A stretch of 64,000 nucleotides of DNA from Microvirga arabica (GTDB lineage Bacteria > Pseudomonadota > Alphaproteobacteria > Rhizobiales > Beijerinckiaceae). Position numbers and translations under genes: made by a program. Under the pieces are notes generated by a model. That model did no database searches. It saw only the letters and a list, made by a program, of their open reading frames with translations, and was not told the DNA's origin. The stretch spans positions 1-64,000 of the forward strand of contig NZ_JAFBID010000020.1 in the NCBI RefSeq assembly GCF_016811235.1. The letters run 5' to 3'. This document shows, piece after piece, positions 51,774-60,540 of the stretch; within the stretch, counting starts at the first letter, position 1; the number at the start of each line of letters is the position of its first letter.

Positions 51774-51810
51774 GCGCAATCATCCTTTCGGATCAAGTTA
51801 GTTGGCCTAT

Positions 51811-51827
51811 CTGCCGGGCCCACCACC
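51811..51827. repeat. Putative attR: partial tRNA 3' duplicate
   Basis: CTGCCGGGCCCACCACC, one base different from the tRNA end. It is not part of a second tRNA: the sequence upstream does not fold into one. Confidence 0.65.
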
Positions 51828-51956
51828 ATCTCTGATACTTTGAGACGCTTGTGCCTGGCCCAATGGTAGCTACCCGTCTACCGTATGTTGCCAGCAGGCT
51901 CTTGATCCAGCCGGAATCCGACCATCTGTCTGATCTCATGAGCGGTGGAGGAAGAG

Positions 51957-52943
51957 ATGGGGCTGCTTGTCGACGGGGTCTGGCAGGACCGGTGGTATGA
52001 CACCACGAGCACGGGCGGCCGCTTCGTGCGGACGAATGCCGTCTTCCGCAACTGGGTCACGGCGGACGGGTCTCCCGGCCCAACGGGCGAAGGCGGCTTC
52101 GCGGCCGAGAGCGGGCGCTATCACCTCTATGTATCGCTCGCCTGCCCCTGGGCGCACCGCACCCTGATCATTCGAAAGCTTAAAGGCCTGGAGGCAATGA
52201 TCGGCGTCTCTGTCGTGCATTGGCGCATGCTTGAACACGGCTGGACGTTCGAGGAGGGTCCCGGCGTCGTTCCGGATCCCATCCATGGAGCCCGCTACCT
52301 GCATCAGGTCTACACGGCCGCCAAATCCGACTACTCAGGGCGTGTGACGGTGCCGGTGCTCTGGGACAGGGCGAAGGGCACCATCGTCAACAACGAATCC
52401 GCCGAGATCATCCGCATGATGAACGCGGCCTTCGACAGCATCGGAGCCAAACCCGGCGACTACTATCCTGAAGATCTCCGACCCGAGATCGACGCGCTGA
52501 ACGCACGCATCTACGATCACGTCAACAACGGCGTTTACAAGGCTGGCTTCGCGACGACGCAGCAGGCCTATGAGGAGGCCGTGCGCCCGCTCTTCGAGGC
52601 GCTCGATAACCTCGACGAGCGGCTGTCCTCACGCCGCTATCTCTGCGGCGACAGGCTCACCGAGGCCGACATCCGGCTGTTCACCACGCTGGTGCGCTTC
52701 GATGCCGTCTATGTGGGGCATTTCAAATGCAACCTGCGCCGGATTGCGGACTATCCGCATCTCTCCGGCTACCTGCGTGACCTCTACCAGACGGACGGCA
52801 TCGCCGAGATGGTCAACATGGCGCATATCAAAGGGCATTATTACGAGAGCCACAAGACCATCAATCCCACCGGCATCGTGCCCGCCGGACCGTTCCTGGA
52901 TCTCGATGCACCGCACGGCCGCGAGCAACTGTCCGGAAGCTGA
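51957..52943 (+). CDS. Glutathionyl-hydroquinone reductase (Xi-class GST)
   Basis: 328 residues of the YqjG/PcpF/ECM4 group, reducing glutathionyl-hydroquinones with glutathione. The catalytic cysteine is in SLACPWAHRT (C63). The glutaredoxin-like fold includes VPVLWDRAKGTIVNNESAEIIRM, and the C-terminal GST helices include LCGDRLTEADIRLFTTLVRFD. The ATG at 51957 has GGAGG 5 bases upstream; a GTG four codons earlier is inside that site. It lies just outside the island. Confidence 0.93.
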   Translation: MGLLVDGVWQDRWYDTTSTGGRFVRTNAVFRNWVTADGSPGPTGEGGFAAESGRYHLYVSLACPWAHRTLIIRKLKGLEAMIGVSVVHWRMLEHGWTFEEGPGVVPDPIHGARYLHQVYTAAKSDYSGRVTVPVLWDRAKGTIVNNESAEIIRMMNAAFDSIGAKPGDYYPEDLRPEIDALNARIYDHVNNGVYKAGFATTQQAYEEAVRPLFEALDNLDERLSSRRYLCGDRLTEADIRLFTTLVRFDAVYVGHFKCNLRRIADYPHLSGYLRDLYQTDGIAEMVNMAHIKGHYYESHKTINPTGIVPAGPFLDLDAPHGREQLSGS

Positions 52944-53084
52944 TGCGCTTCCCGGACGGATATGCTGAGCGCTCTCCGGTGCAGCAGAGCAGGATCACGT
53001 TAAGAGGAGCAGAGCGCAACCTAGAGCCGTCCCTTCCGTTCGACTAGCAGGCCCGTCAGGGCTTTAATCGAGAGGAAAGAAAAT

Positions 53085-53753
53085 ATGATGAACCGTATCG
53101 GTCTCGGTCTGATTGCGAGCACGCTCCTGGCCGCTCCGGCCTTCGCACAGGCTCAAGCGCCGGCCCAGCCGCAAGGCCAGGCACCTGCCAGCGGCACCAC
53201 CATGCAAGCGCCCATGAACCAGGGCGCTGGAACTGCCATGCAGGGCAGCGAGGTTCAGTACATCACGCAGAACCGCTCCGATCTGTGGCGTGCATCGCGG
53301 CTGGAAGGGGTCAACGTCTACAACCAGAACGACGAGCGGATCGGCGACATCAGCGAAGTTCTCGTAAACCGCCAGGGACAGGTCGAAGCCGTGGTCATCG
53401 GCGTCGGCGGCTTCCTCGGCATGGGCGAGCGCAGCGTTGCTGTGCCGTACAATGTCATCCAGTGGCAGCAGCAGAGTCAAGACCGCGTCGCGGGAACGAC
53501 AGGCACGCCTGGCGCAGCCGGGACGACTGGTTCCACCACGATGGGCGCGGCGGGCTCGGCCAACACGGCCGGCACGAATACCGCAATGACCAGCAACACC
53601 ATGCAGCAGCCCGAGACGACGGGCACAGTCGGCACCGGCTATCAGGTCACCGCGGGCGATCGGATGCGCGACTATCCGGAACGGGCCATCCTGCCGAATG
53701 CCACGAAGGAGCAGCTCGAGAACGCTCCGGAATTCCGCTACGCCAATCAGTAA
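53085..53753 (+). CDS. PRC-barrel domain periplasmic protein
   Basis: 222 residues with a signal peptide (GLGLIASTLLAAPAFAQA). The PRC-barrel (YNQNDERIGDISEVLVNRQG, IGVGGFLGMGERSVAVPYN) occupies residues about 65-125. It is flanked by low-complexity Gln/Ala/Pro and Gly/Thr/Ala-rich regions. Such proteins are stress or desiccation associated in this order; exact role unknown. The neighbouring cyclase is convergent. Confidence 0.84.
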   Translation: MMNRIGLGLIASTLLAAPAFAQAQAPAQPQGQAPASGTTMQAPMNQGAGTAMQGSEVQYITQNRSDLWRASRLEGVNVYNQNDERIGDISEVLVNRQGQVEAVVIGVGGFLGMGERSVAVPYNVIQWQQQSQDRVAGTTGTPGAAGTTGSTTMGAAGSANTAGTNTAMTSNTMQQPETTGTVGTGYQVTAGDRMRDYPERAILPNATKEQLENAPEFRYANQ

Positions 53754-53772
53754 AGATTGTTACCGACGTGTT

Positions 53773-53795
53773 GAAGGAGCCCTTGAGGCTCCTTC
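53773..53795 (+). terminator. Rho-independent terminator after the PRC-barrel gene
   Basis: A 9-bp stem (53773-53781 with 53787-53795) has a 5-base loop and is followed by TTCGTTTT on the plus strand. Confidence 0.8.
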
Positions 53796-53824
53796 TTCGT
53801 TTTCGGGAAGAGAGCGAGGCTCGC

Positions 53825-55045
53825 TTACGGCCGGTAGACCTCGATGGCTTCTGCAAAGCCTTCCACCGCATGGGCTCCGAGCGGCGCAGGATTGCCCCAC
53901 AGGTGCTCCACGAACGGCTTCGACATGAGCAGCGGCTCGCCCAGGCGCTTGTTCAGTTCGGCGATGCGGCTGGCGAGATTCACGTCGCGTCCGATCACCG
54001 TGAAATCGAGGCGCTGGCCGGAGCCCACATTGCCATAGGCTGCATCGCCGTGATGGAGGGCGAAACCCACGCTGATCGGCACGGGGAAGCGCCCCTCGCT
54101 GTTCGCCGCCTCGATGCGGCGAAGGGCATTGGTGGCGGCCGTGAGCGCCGATTGCGCCGCGCCGCCCGTGTCGTCACCCTTGTCGCGCACGATCGCCAGC
54201 ACACCATCGCCCAGATATTTCAGCACCTCGCCGCCCTCGTCTTCGATGGGCGGCACGAGGCAGTCGAAATAGGTGTTCAGCAGCTCGACCGCGCTCTCGG
54301 GACTCAGCGTCGACGAGATATGTGTGTAGTCTCGCATATCGGCGAACAGAATGGCCGAGCGGATGCGCGTGACCTGCCCGCGCTGAATGGCGCCGGAGAG
54401 GATCGCCTTGTGAGGATCGTCGCCCACATAGATGCGCAGTACCTGGTCGAGGCGATTGCTGGTTGCGCGCAGCTCGGTGACGAGAGCAAAGGACGGCATG
54501 ACCAAGCGCAGGATCGTCAGCTCTCGCGGACCGAACCCGCCCGGCGTCCGGGTGGCAAACGAGACCGCATTCTCGGCTCCGTTGGTGAACAGGACCGGGA
54601 CCGTCACATATTGCCGATAGCCCGCCTCCTTCAGCTCCGGAATGACGGCGAAGAGATCGTCGGCGGTCTCGTCCAAGTCCAGGATGAGCCATTCGCCGGT
54701 GCGGTTCACATAGGCGAAGGGGCTTGCCTGGTAGACGGCTTCGCGACGATCCCCGTGGGGCAGGTATCGCACGACCGTGCCCTCCTCCCGGGTCCAGAAC
54801 CGGCCGATGCCGGCATATTCCGTGTGGAGCGCCTCGATGGCCGAGACGGCCCGGTCGACCGGCAGGCCCAGATCGATCAGCCGGTTGAGGAAGCCGGAGA
54901 GGACCTCGTTCGCATCTTCCATGCGGGCCGCGACGGTCACGAGCCAGTCGCGCAGAGCAACGACCCGCGACAGGCTCTCCGTGTCGAGGCTCTTGGCCAT
55001 AGTCAGGAGATCGTCCGAGAAGGCTGTGGCGGGAGGAAGCGTCAT
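53825..55045 (-). CDS. Class III adenylate/guanylate cyclase domain protein
   Basis: 406 residues. An N-terminal half of about 200 residues, GAF-like but not certain (YAGIGRFWTREEGTVVRYLP), leads into a class III cyclase domain. The metal aspartates are in ILFADMRDYT (D236) and YLGDGVLA (D280). K276 would set adenine preference, and VNLASR supplies the transition-state Asn/Arg. No membrane segment or signal peptide. It probably makes cAMP; the ligand of the N-terminal domain is unknown. Widespread in rhizobia, which have many such cyclases. Confidence 0.88.
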   Translation of the reverse strand: MTLPPATAFSDDLLTMAKSLDTESLSRVVALRDWLVTVAARMEDANEVLSGFLNRLIDLGLPVDRAVSAIEALHTEYAGIGRFWTREEGTVVRYLPHGDRREAVYQASPFAYVNRTGEWLILDLDETADDLFAVIPELKEAGYRQYVTVPVLFTNGAENAVSFATRTPGGFGPRELTILRLVMPSFALVTELRATSNRLDQVLRIYVGDDPHKAILSGAIQRGQVTRIRSAILFADMRDYTHISSTLSPESAVELLNTYFDCLVPPIEDEGGEVLKYLGDGVLAIVRDKGDDTGGAAQSALTAATNALRRIEAANSEGRFPVPISVGFALHHGDAAYGNVGSGQRLDFTVIGRDVNLASRIAELNKRLGEPLLMSKPFVEHLWGNPAPLGAHAVEGFAEAIEVYRP

Positions 55046-55172
55046 AAGGCCAAGGTGTGTTGTTCCCCCGGAACCTTCAAGGCGCGGGGAGGTAATCGCT
55101 GGGAAAAGCTGATATGCGCCTCAATCGGGCAAGCATTTTGACAGACGGCAGCCCCCGTAATAGAGCCGAGCC

Positions 55173-55793
55173 ATGGCCAGCATCGATACGCTTTTCGTCA
55201 CCAAAGTCTACCGCGCCGAGCTCACCGGCTCCAAGGCCGAGCAGCGCAACGCCGAGCTTGAGGCAGCCTCCCTGTCCATTGCCGAGGACGACGAGGCCGG
55301 CCAGCGCTGGTGCGCCAAGCACGGCTATCCGGGCTACACGTCCTATGCATCCCTCAACGACCTGCCCTGGCGGGTCCCGGTTTTCGGCGACCTCCTGAAG
55401 GAGATCGACAAGCACGTGGCGGCCTTCGCCAAGGAGCTTGAATACGACCTCCAGGGCCGCAAGCTCGTCATGGACAGCCTGTGGATCAACATCCTGCCCC
55501 CCGGCGGCATCCACACCTCGCACATCCACCCGCATTCGGTGATCAGCGGCACCTATTACGTGACGATTCCCGAGGGAGCGAGCGCCCTCAAGCTCGAGGA
55601 CCCGCGTCTCGGCTTCATGATGGCGGCCCCACCGCGCAAGGCCAAGGCCAAGACCGAGAATCGGCAGTTCGCCTATATGAAGCCGGTTCCAGGCACGGTG
55701 CTGCTGTGGGAAAGCTGGCTGCGCCATGAGGTACCCCTCAATGAGGCGGAGTCCGAGCGCATCAGCATCAGCTTCAACTATGCCTGGCAATAA
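55173..55793 (+). CDS. Putative 2OG-Fe(II) oxygenase (TIGR02466 family)
   Basis: 206 residues. WINILPPGGIHTSHIHPHSVISGTYYV, in which a histidine and a second His/Asp position ligate iron, and RHEVPLNEAESERISISFNY, giving the distal histidine and the 2OG-binding arginine, match the family. Substrate unknown. Lone gene upstream of ada, with about 70 bases between them. Confidence 0.82.
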   Translation: MASIDTLFVTKVYRAELTGSKAEQRNAELEAASLSIAEDDEAGQRWCAKHGYPGYTSYASLNDLPWRVPVFGDLLKEIDKHVAAFAKELEYDLQGRKLVMDSLWINILPPGGIHTSHIHPHSVISGTYYVTIPEGASALKLEDPRLGFMMAAPPRKAKAKTENRQFAYMKPVPGTVLLWESWLRHEVPLNEAESERISISFNYAWQ

Positions 55794-55863
55794 GGTCGGC
55801 AGTCGAGAAATAGACGCCTCGTTTCCGGCGACACGGGTCCGGCTCCTGCGCTAAAACATCGTC

Positions 55864-56925
55864 ATGCAACTGCTTCGTGACGACGACACTCTGTTTGCCG
55901 CCCTGATCGCCCGCGATCCCTCCTACGAAGGGTTCGCTTATGTGGGCGTGAAGACCACCGGCATCTTCTGCCGTTTAACCTGCCCGGCCCGCAAGCCGAA
56001 GCGCACGAACGTCGTGTTCTTCGCCTGCAGGGACACGGCCCAGGAGGCGGGCTTTCGTCCGTGCCTCCGCTGCAGGCCCCTCGACATCAAGCCGCCTGCG
56101 AGCGAGGCCCTCCAGACGCTGAAAGACCGTATCAAGGCGGAGCCCGACCGGCGGTGGAGTGCGGGCGACCTGAAGGTGCTGGGCTACGATCCTTCGACGG
56201 TACGCCGCGCCTTTCAGCGCCAATACGGCGTCACCTTCGCGCAATATGCCCGGTCGCAGCGGTTGGGGCTTGCCGTCGGCACCTTGCAGCAGGGCGGCTC
56301 GGTGATGGATGCGCAGCTCGATGCCGGCTACGAATCCGGCAGCGGCTTTCGCGAAGCTGTCAGCCGGCTCATCGGCGATGCGCCGACACGCATGACGGCG
56401 CACCAGATCCTCACGGCGCAATGGCTCGACACGCCCATCGGCGCAATGCTCGCCGTGGTGGACGATGCGGGCGTCCACCTGCTCGAATTCGCCGAGCGCA
56501 AAGCGCTTCCCACTGAGATCAAACGGCTGCGCGAGCGTGCTGGGCCGATCCGCTTCGGGCATCACCCGATGCTCGACAGGCTCGCCGGTGAGGTGGAGCA
56601 ATACTTCTCTGGCCGGCTGACGGCGTTCACCATACCTGTCGTTCAGAAGGGCACGGCTTTTGAGGCCAATGTCTGGAATGCTCTGCAGCAAATCCCGGTC
56701 GGTCAGACACGCAGCTATGGCGCGCTTGCCCGCGCGATGGATCGCCCCGAGGCGGCGCGGGCGGTGGCGCGGGCGAACGGCGCCAATCAGGTGGCGATCA
56801 TCATTCCCTGTCATCGGGTGATCGGCGCCGACGGATCCATGACCGGCTACGGCGGCAAGATCTGGCGCAAGCAATGGCTGCTGAACCATGAGCAGCGTAT
56901 GGTAACATCACAATCACAGCCTTGA
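55864..56925 (+). CDS. ada: Bifunctional DNA alkylation repair regulator Ada
   Basis: 353 residues in three domains. The zinc-binding methyl-acceptor domain has C36, C40, C67 and C70, of which C36 takes the methyl group from phosphotriesters. Next comes an AraC-type HTH (about 95-180). The C-terminal O6-methylguanine-DNA methyltransferase has IIPCHRVIG (C316). It repairs alkylated DNA and activates its own operon. The following mutase-like gene starts 8 bases later and may be co-transcribed. Confidence 0.94.
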   Translation: MQLLRDDDTLFAALIARDPSYEGFAYVGVKTTGIFCRLTCPARKPKRTNVVFFACRDTAQEAGFRPCLRCRPLDIKPPASEALQTLKDRIKAEPDRRWSAGDLKVLGYDPSTVRRAFQRQYGVTFAQYARSQRLGLAVGTLQQGGSVMDAQLDAGYESGSGFREAVSRLIGDAPTRMTAHQILTAQWLDTPIGAMLAVVDDAGVHLLEFAERKALPTEIKRLRERAGPIRFGHHPMLDRLAGEVEQYFSGRLTAFTIPVVQKGTAFEANVWNALQQIPVGQTRSYGALARAMDRPEAARAVARANGANQVAIIIPCHRVIGADGSMTGYGGKIWRKQWLLNHEQRMVTSQSQP

Positions 56926-56933
56926 GGTTACAG

Positions 56934-57698
56934 ATGTCCGATCAAGTCACGAAGGCCCAGACGTTCAAGGCGCTGCACGTTCCGGGCAACCCGGTCATCC
57001 TGTTCAATGTCTGGGATGCGGGCACCGCGAAAGCCGTGGGCGCAAGCGGTGCGAAAGCGCTCGCAACCGGCAGCTGGTCCGTCGCAGCGGCGCATGGCTT
57101 CGAGGACGGCGAGCATATGCCCTTCGATCTGGCGCTGGCCAATCTGGAGCGCATCACGGCCGCCACCGATCTTCCGGTGACCATCGATCTGGAGAGCGGC
57201 TATGGAAGCAACCCCGAGGAAGCCGGCGCAAGCGTTGCCCGCGCGGTGCAGGCCGGCGCCATCGGCTGCAATCTCGAGGACAGCGCGCGTGAGACCGGAC
57301 CGTTGCGCCCGATCTCCGAACAGGCTGCGCGGCTGAAAGGCGCGAGGAATGCAGCCGACAGGCTGGGCGTTCCCGCCTTCCTCAATGCGCGCACCGACGT
57401 GTTTCTCGCTGCCCCGGCGGACGCGCATGAAGGCCTCGTCGCGGAGGCGCTCGAACGCGGGCGCGCCTATGCCGATGCCGGCGCGGATGGCTTCTTCGTG
57501 CCTGGGCTCGTCAATGAGAGGTTGATCGCCCGCATCGTCGAAAGCTCTCCCCTGCCGGTGAATGTCATGTTCAACGCAGCAATGCCGCCGGCTGCGCGCC
57601 TTGCGGAACTCGGCGTTGCCCGCATCAGCCATGGGCCAGGGCCGTACCGGGCGATGATGAAGGCGCTTGAGAGCGCCGCGAGGGAGGCCCTGCTCTGA
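56934..57698 (+). CDS. Isocitrate lyase/PEP mutase family protein
   Basis: 254-residue TIM-barrel protein of the PEP mutase/isocitrate lyase superfamily. LFNVWDAGTAKAVGASGAKA, TIDLESGYGSNPEE and CNLEDS follow the family pattern. The KKCGH catalytic loop of isocitrate lyase is absent, so a carboxyvinyl or oxaloacetate-type reaction is possible but not fixed. The ATG at 56934 is preceded by GAGG. It sits 8 bases after ada. Confidence 0.85.
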   Translation: MSDQVTKAQTFKALHVPGNPVILFNVWDAGTAKAVGASGAKALATGSWSVAAAHGFEDGEHMPFDLALANLERITAATDLPVTIDLESGYGSNPEEAGASVARAVQAGAIGCNLEDSARETGPLRPISEQAARLKGARNAADRLGVPAFLNARTDVFLAAPADAHEGLVAEALERGRAYADAGADGFFVPGLVNERLIARIVESSPLPVNVMFNAAMPPAARLAELGVARISHGPGPYRAMMKALESAAREALL

Positions 57699-57714
57699 CA
57701 GGGCCAACCTCACC

Positions 57715-58935
57715 TCAAACGCGCGCTTTCTCAATCTTCGGCAGGAAGTACGCGAGCAATCCAATCGCCGGCAGGAACGAGCACACCTTGTAGACGGTCT
57801 CGATGCTCGTCATGTCGGCGAGCTGACCCAGGGCCGCGGCGCCCAGGCCACCCATGCCGAATGACAGGCCGAAGAACAGGCCAGCGATCATGCCGACGCG
57901 GCCGGGCACGAGCTCCGTTGCGTAGACAAGAATCGCCGAGAAGGCGGAGGCGAGCACTACACCGATGACGATGCTCAGCACTGCGGTCCAGAACAGGCTG
58001 GCATAGGGCAGCAGGAGCGTGAACGGCAGTACCCCGAGGATCGAGATCCAGATCACGTAGCGCCGGCCGATCCTGTCGCCGACCGGACCGCCGAGCAGCG
58101 TACCGGCTGCCACAGCTCCGAGGAAGATGAAGAGATACACCTGCGCATCCTGCACCGACACCTGGAACTTCGCGATCAGGTAGAAGGTGTAGTAGCTGGT
58201 GAGCCCCGCCATGTAGAAGTTCTTCGAGAAGACCAGCAGCATCAGGATCGTGATCGACAAGACGATACGCCCGCGTGAGAAGGAAGATGTCCTCTCAGGG
58301 GCTTTCGGCTTAGCCTTAAGCTCCACCAGCTTGTCCCGGTACCAGCGCCCGACCGTAAACAGGATCAGCATGGCGAGCAGCGCCACGGCGGAGAACCAGG
58401 CGATGCTGCCTTGTCCGAACGGCACCACGATGAAGGCTGCAAGCAGCGGCCCCAGGGCCGTGCCCGCATTGCCGCCGACCTGGAACACCGACTGCGCCAG
58501 CCCGTGCCGCCCGCCCGAGGCCATGCGGGCGACGCGGGAGGATTCCGGATGAAACACCGACGAGCCCATGCCGACAAGCGCCGCGCCGAGGAGAAGCAGC
58601 GGATAGGAATGAGCCTGCGAGAGCGTCAACAGGCCGACCAGAGTAAAGCCCATGCCGACCACGAGGGAGAAGGGCTGCGGCCTGCGGTCCGTGAACGTGC
58701 CGACCAGCGGCTGCAGCAGCGATGCGCTCATCTGGAAGGTGAGCGTCAGCAGGCCGATCTGGCCAAAATCGAGCCGGTAATTGTCCTTCAGGATCGGGTA
58801 GATCGCCGGAAGCAGCGACTGGATTAGGTCGTTCAGCAGGTGGGACACGCTGATGGCGGCGAGCACAGGCACCGCAACCCTCTCGGCAGCGATCTGGAGG
58901 GGGGCAGCGGGCATGACGGGTGTTTTCGTGTCCAT
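57715..58935 (-). CDS. fsr: MFS transporter, fosmidomycin-resistance type
   Basis: 406 residues, matching the Fsr length in E. coli, with about 12 hydrophobic helices. HLLNDLIQSLLPAIYPILK near the N-terminus and GSSVFHPESSRVARMASGGR are typical of Fsr pumps, which extrude fosmidomycin and related compounds. The ATG at 58935 is used; longer upstream frame is unsupported. Convergent with the mutase-like gene. Confidence 0.86.
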   Translation of the reverse strand: MDTKTPVMPAAPLQIAAERVAVPVLAAISVSHLLNDLIQSLLPAIYPILKDNYRLDFGQIGLLTLTFQMSASLLQPLVGTFTDRRPQPFSLVVGMGFTLVGLLTLSQAHSYPLLLLGAALVGMGSSVFHPESSRVARMASGGRHGLAQSVFQVGGNAGTALGPLLAAFIVVPFGQGSIAWFSAVALLAMLILFTVGRWYRDKLVELKAKPKAPERTSSFSRGRIVLSITILMLLVFSKNFYMAGLTSYYTFYLIAKFQVSVQDAQVYLFIFLGAVAAGTLLGGPVGDRIGRRYVIWISILGVLPFTLLLPYASLFWTAVLSIVIGVVLASAFSAILVYATELVPGRVGMIAGLFFGLSFGMGGLGAAALGQLADMTSIETVYKVCSFLPAIGLLAYFLPKIEKARV

Positions 58936-59208
58936 CGCGGGTTCTTCTTGATGGGACCGACCTAGGGCTCGGACCTTCTGCAGCGTTTCCGCTCCTCCTA
59001 TAGCCCATATCGGGGTGCCGATCCCCTGCCCATCCTGCAATCCAGGGCTACGGCGCAGGCGGGTCAGGCTCCTGCTCCTGCCTGAGCCCGGCTCACCTGC
59101 AACATAGTATCGCATGGGTCACAACTTTTTCCCATTTCGTCGATAAGAGCGAAAACCAAGCAATAAGCCCGGCAACCGGGACAACCGATTTGGAACAAGG
59201 GGTATTTC

Positions 59209-60468
59209 ATGTCTCAGGCAACGTCCTACGAGCAATTGATGCTCGAACTGGTGAACCGGGAGCGCGCGACGGCCGGCGCCCAGCCGCTGGCCTTCAACGG
59301 CGATCTCAACGAATCGGCGGATGCGCACAGCAACTGGATGATCTCGGCCGATGTTTTCTCCCATACGGGGCTGGGCAATTCGTCCGCACATCAGCGGATG
59401 ATCAACGCCGGCTACAGCTTCACCGGATCCTATGCCTCGGGCGAGAACATCGCCTGGGCGAGCCTCCGGAGCCCGACAGGGCTGCAGGACGAGGTGGAAC
59501 TCCTGCACACCAACCTGATGAACAGCCCAGGCCACAAGGCCAACATTCTCAACGCCAACTTCCAGGAGATCGGCGTCGGTTTTGAGACCGGCAGCTACCT
59601 GACCTGGGACGCGGCCTTCGTCACGCAGAACTTCGCCCGTTCGGGAAGCAAGGCCTTCCTCACCGGCGTCACTATGGACGACAAGGACGGCGACCGGTTC
59701 TACGACATCGGCGAGGGCTTGGGCGGCCTTACCGTGTCGGCCGTCAGCGCGTCCGGAGCCACGTTCACCACCACCACCGGGAGCGGCGGCGGCTACAGCC
59801 TCGCCCTGGCGGCAGGCACCTACAATGTGACTTTCTCGGGCGGCGGCTATTCCCCGGTGACCAAGCAGGTGACCATCGGGTCGGCGAACGTGAAGCTCGA
59901 TCTCATCGACCCGGCGGGAGCCCCCACCGGCAGCGATACGACCAGCGGCACGGCAGCGGCCAACACGATCAAAGGCACCGCGGCGGCCAACACGATCAAG
60001 GGCCTGGGCGGCAATGACACGCTCTACGGCCGCTCCGGCAACGACAAGCTTTATGGCGGCACCGGCAACGACAAGCTCCTGGGCGAAGCCGGCAACGACA
60101 AGCTCCTGGGCGAAGCCGGCAACGACAGGCTCCTGGGCGAAGCCGGCAACGACAGGCTCTACGGCAGCGACGGCAAGGACGTCCTGACGGGCGGCGCGGG
60201 CAGCGATTTCCTGAGCGGCGGCGGCGGTGCCGATACCTTCCGCTTCGCCGGGAAATGGGGCGCGGACAAGGTTGCCGACTTCAGGAACGGCGTCGACCGC
60301 ATCGAGCTGCGCGGCAACGGCCTGAGCTTCCGCGAACTCAGCATCGCCAAGGGCCACGGCGACGGTGACGGCAAGGCAGATGACGTGATCATCAAGGCCG
60401 ACGGACAGTCGATTGCGCTGCTCAACGTGAAGGTCTCGCTGATCGGTGCCTCGGACTTTCTGTTCTGA
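59209..60468 (+). CDS. CAP/SCP domain protein with RTX repeats
   Basis: 419 residues. Residues about 1-145 are a CAP/SCP fold (LMLELVNRERATAGAQPL, NWMISADVFSHTG, SYASGENIAW, HTNLMNSPGHKANIL). Next is a carboxypeptidase-regulatory-like beta domain (GDRFYDIGEGLGGLTV), then glycine-rich calcium-binding RTX repeats (GNDKLLGEA) and a C-terminal tail of the type used for type I export. No N-terminal signal peptide is present, consistent with that route, but no secretion genes are in the window. Confidence 0.9.
   Translation: MSQATSYEQLMLELVNRERATAGAQPLAFNGDLNESADAHSNWMISADVFSHTGLGNSSAHQRMINAGYSFTGSYASGENIAWASLRSPTGLQDEVELLHTNLMNSPGHKANILNANFQEIGVGFETGSYLTWDAAFVTQNFARSGSKAFLTGVTMDDKDGDRFYDIGEGLGGLTVSAVSASGATFTTTTGSGGGYSLALAAGTYNVTFSGGGYSPVTKQVTIGSANVKLDLIDPAGAPTGSDTTSGTAAANTIKGTAAANTIKGLGGNDTLYGRSGNDKLYGGTGNDKLLGEAGNDKLLGEAGNDRLLGEAGNDRLYGSDGKDVLTGGAGSDFLSGGGGADTFRFAGKWGADKVADFRNGVDRIELRGNGLSFRELSIAKGHGDGDGKADDVIIKADGQSIALLNVKVSLIGASDFLF
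60037..60171 (+). repeat. Five 27-bp tandem units inside the RTX gene
   Basis: Units begin at 60037, 60064, 60091, 60118 and 60145. The second and third are identical and the fourth differs from them by one base, whereas typical RTX repeats diverge more. It points to recent in-frame expansion. Confidence 0.85.
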
Positions 60469-60488
60469 GTTCACATTCATCGGCAAAG

Positions 60489-60518
60489 AAAAAGGCGGGC
60501 TTTCAGGCCCGCCTTTTT
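60489..60518. terminator. Bidirectional rho-independent terminator
   Basis: A 12-bp stem (60489-60500 with 60507-60518) has A and T runs at its base, so it can end transcripts from both the CAP-RTX gene and the convergent symporter gene. Confidence 0.9.
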
Positions 60519-60540
60519 GTTGATTGGCTGTCCTAGTCCC

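Larger units (their letters stand above)
50157..51827. mobile_element. Small tRNA-flanked genomic island (remnant)
   Basis: A 17-base direct repeat with one mismatch, CTGCC(A/G)GGCCCACCACC, occurs at the tRNA 3' end (50157-50173) and again at 51811-51827. The enclosed 1.65 kb is visibly poorer in G+C than the flanks. It carries a Crp/Fnr regulator and two overlapping small ORFs, and no integrase gene. The arrangement is that of an element integrated at a tRNA gene, now lacking its recombinase, or a small mobilised cargo. Confidence 0.65.

Noticed and set aside
51846-51880. tRNA-like fragment (GCCTGGCCCAATGGTAGCTACC) past attR
   Set aside because: It resembles parts of the tRNA 5' half but does not fold into a tRNA and is too short to call.
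60037-60171. Possible CRISPR array because of regular 27-bp units
   Set aside because: Units are contiguous without spacers, keep the reading frame and encode RTX nonapeptides.
59119-60486. 455-codon antisense frame across the CAP-RTX gene with repetitive Val/Ala stretches
   Set aside because: Its repeats are the mirror of the RTX units; the plus-strand protein has recognised CAP and RTX domains.
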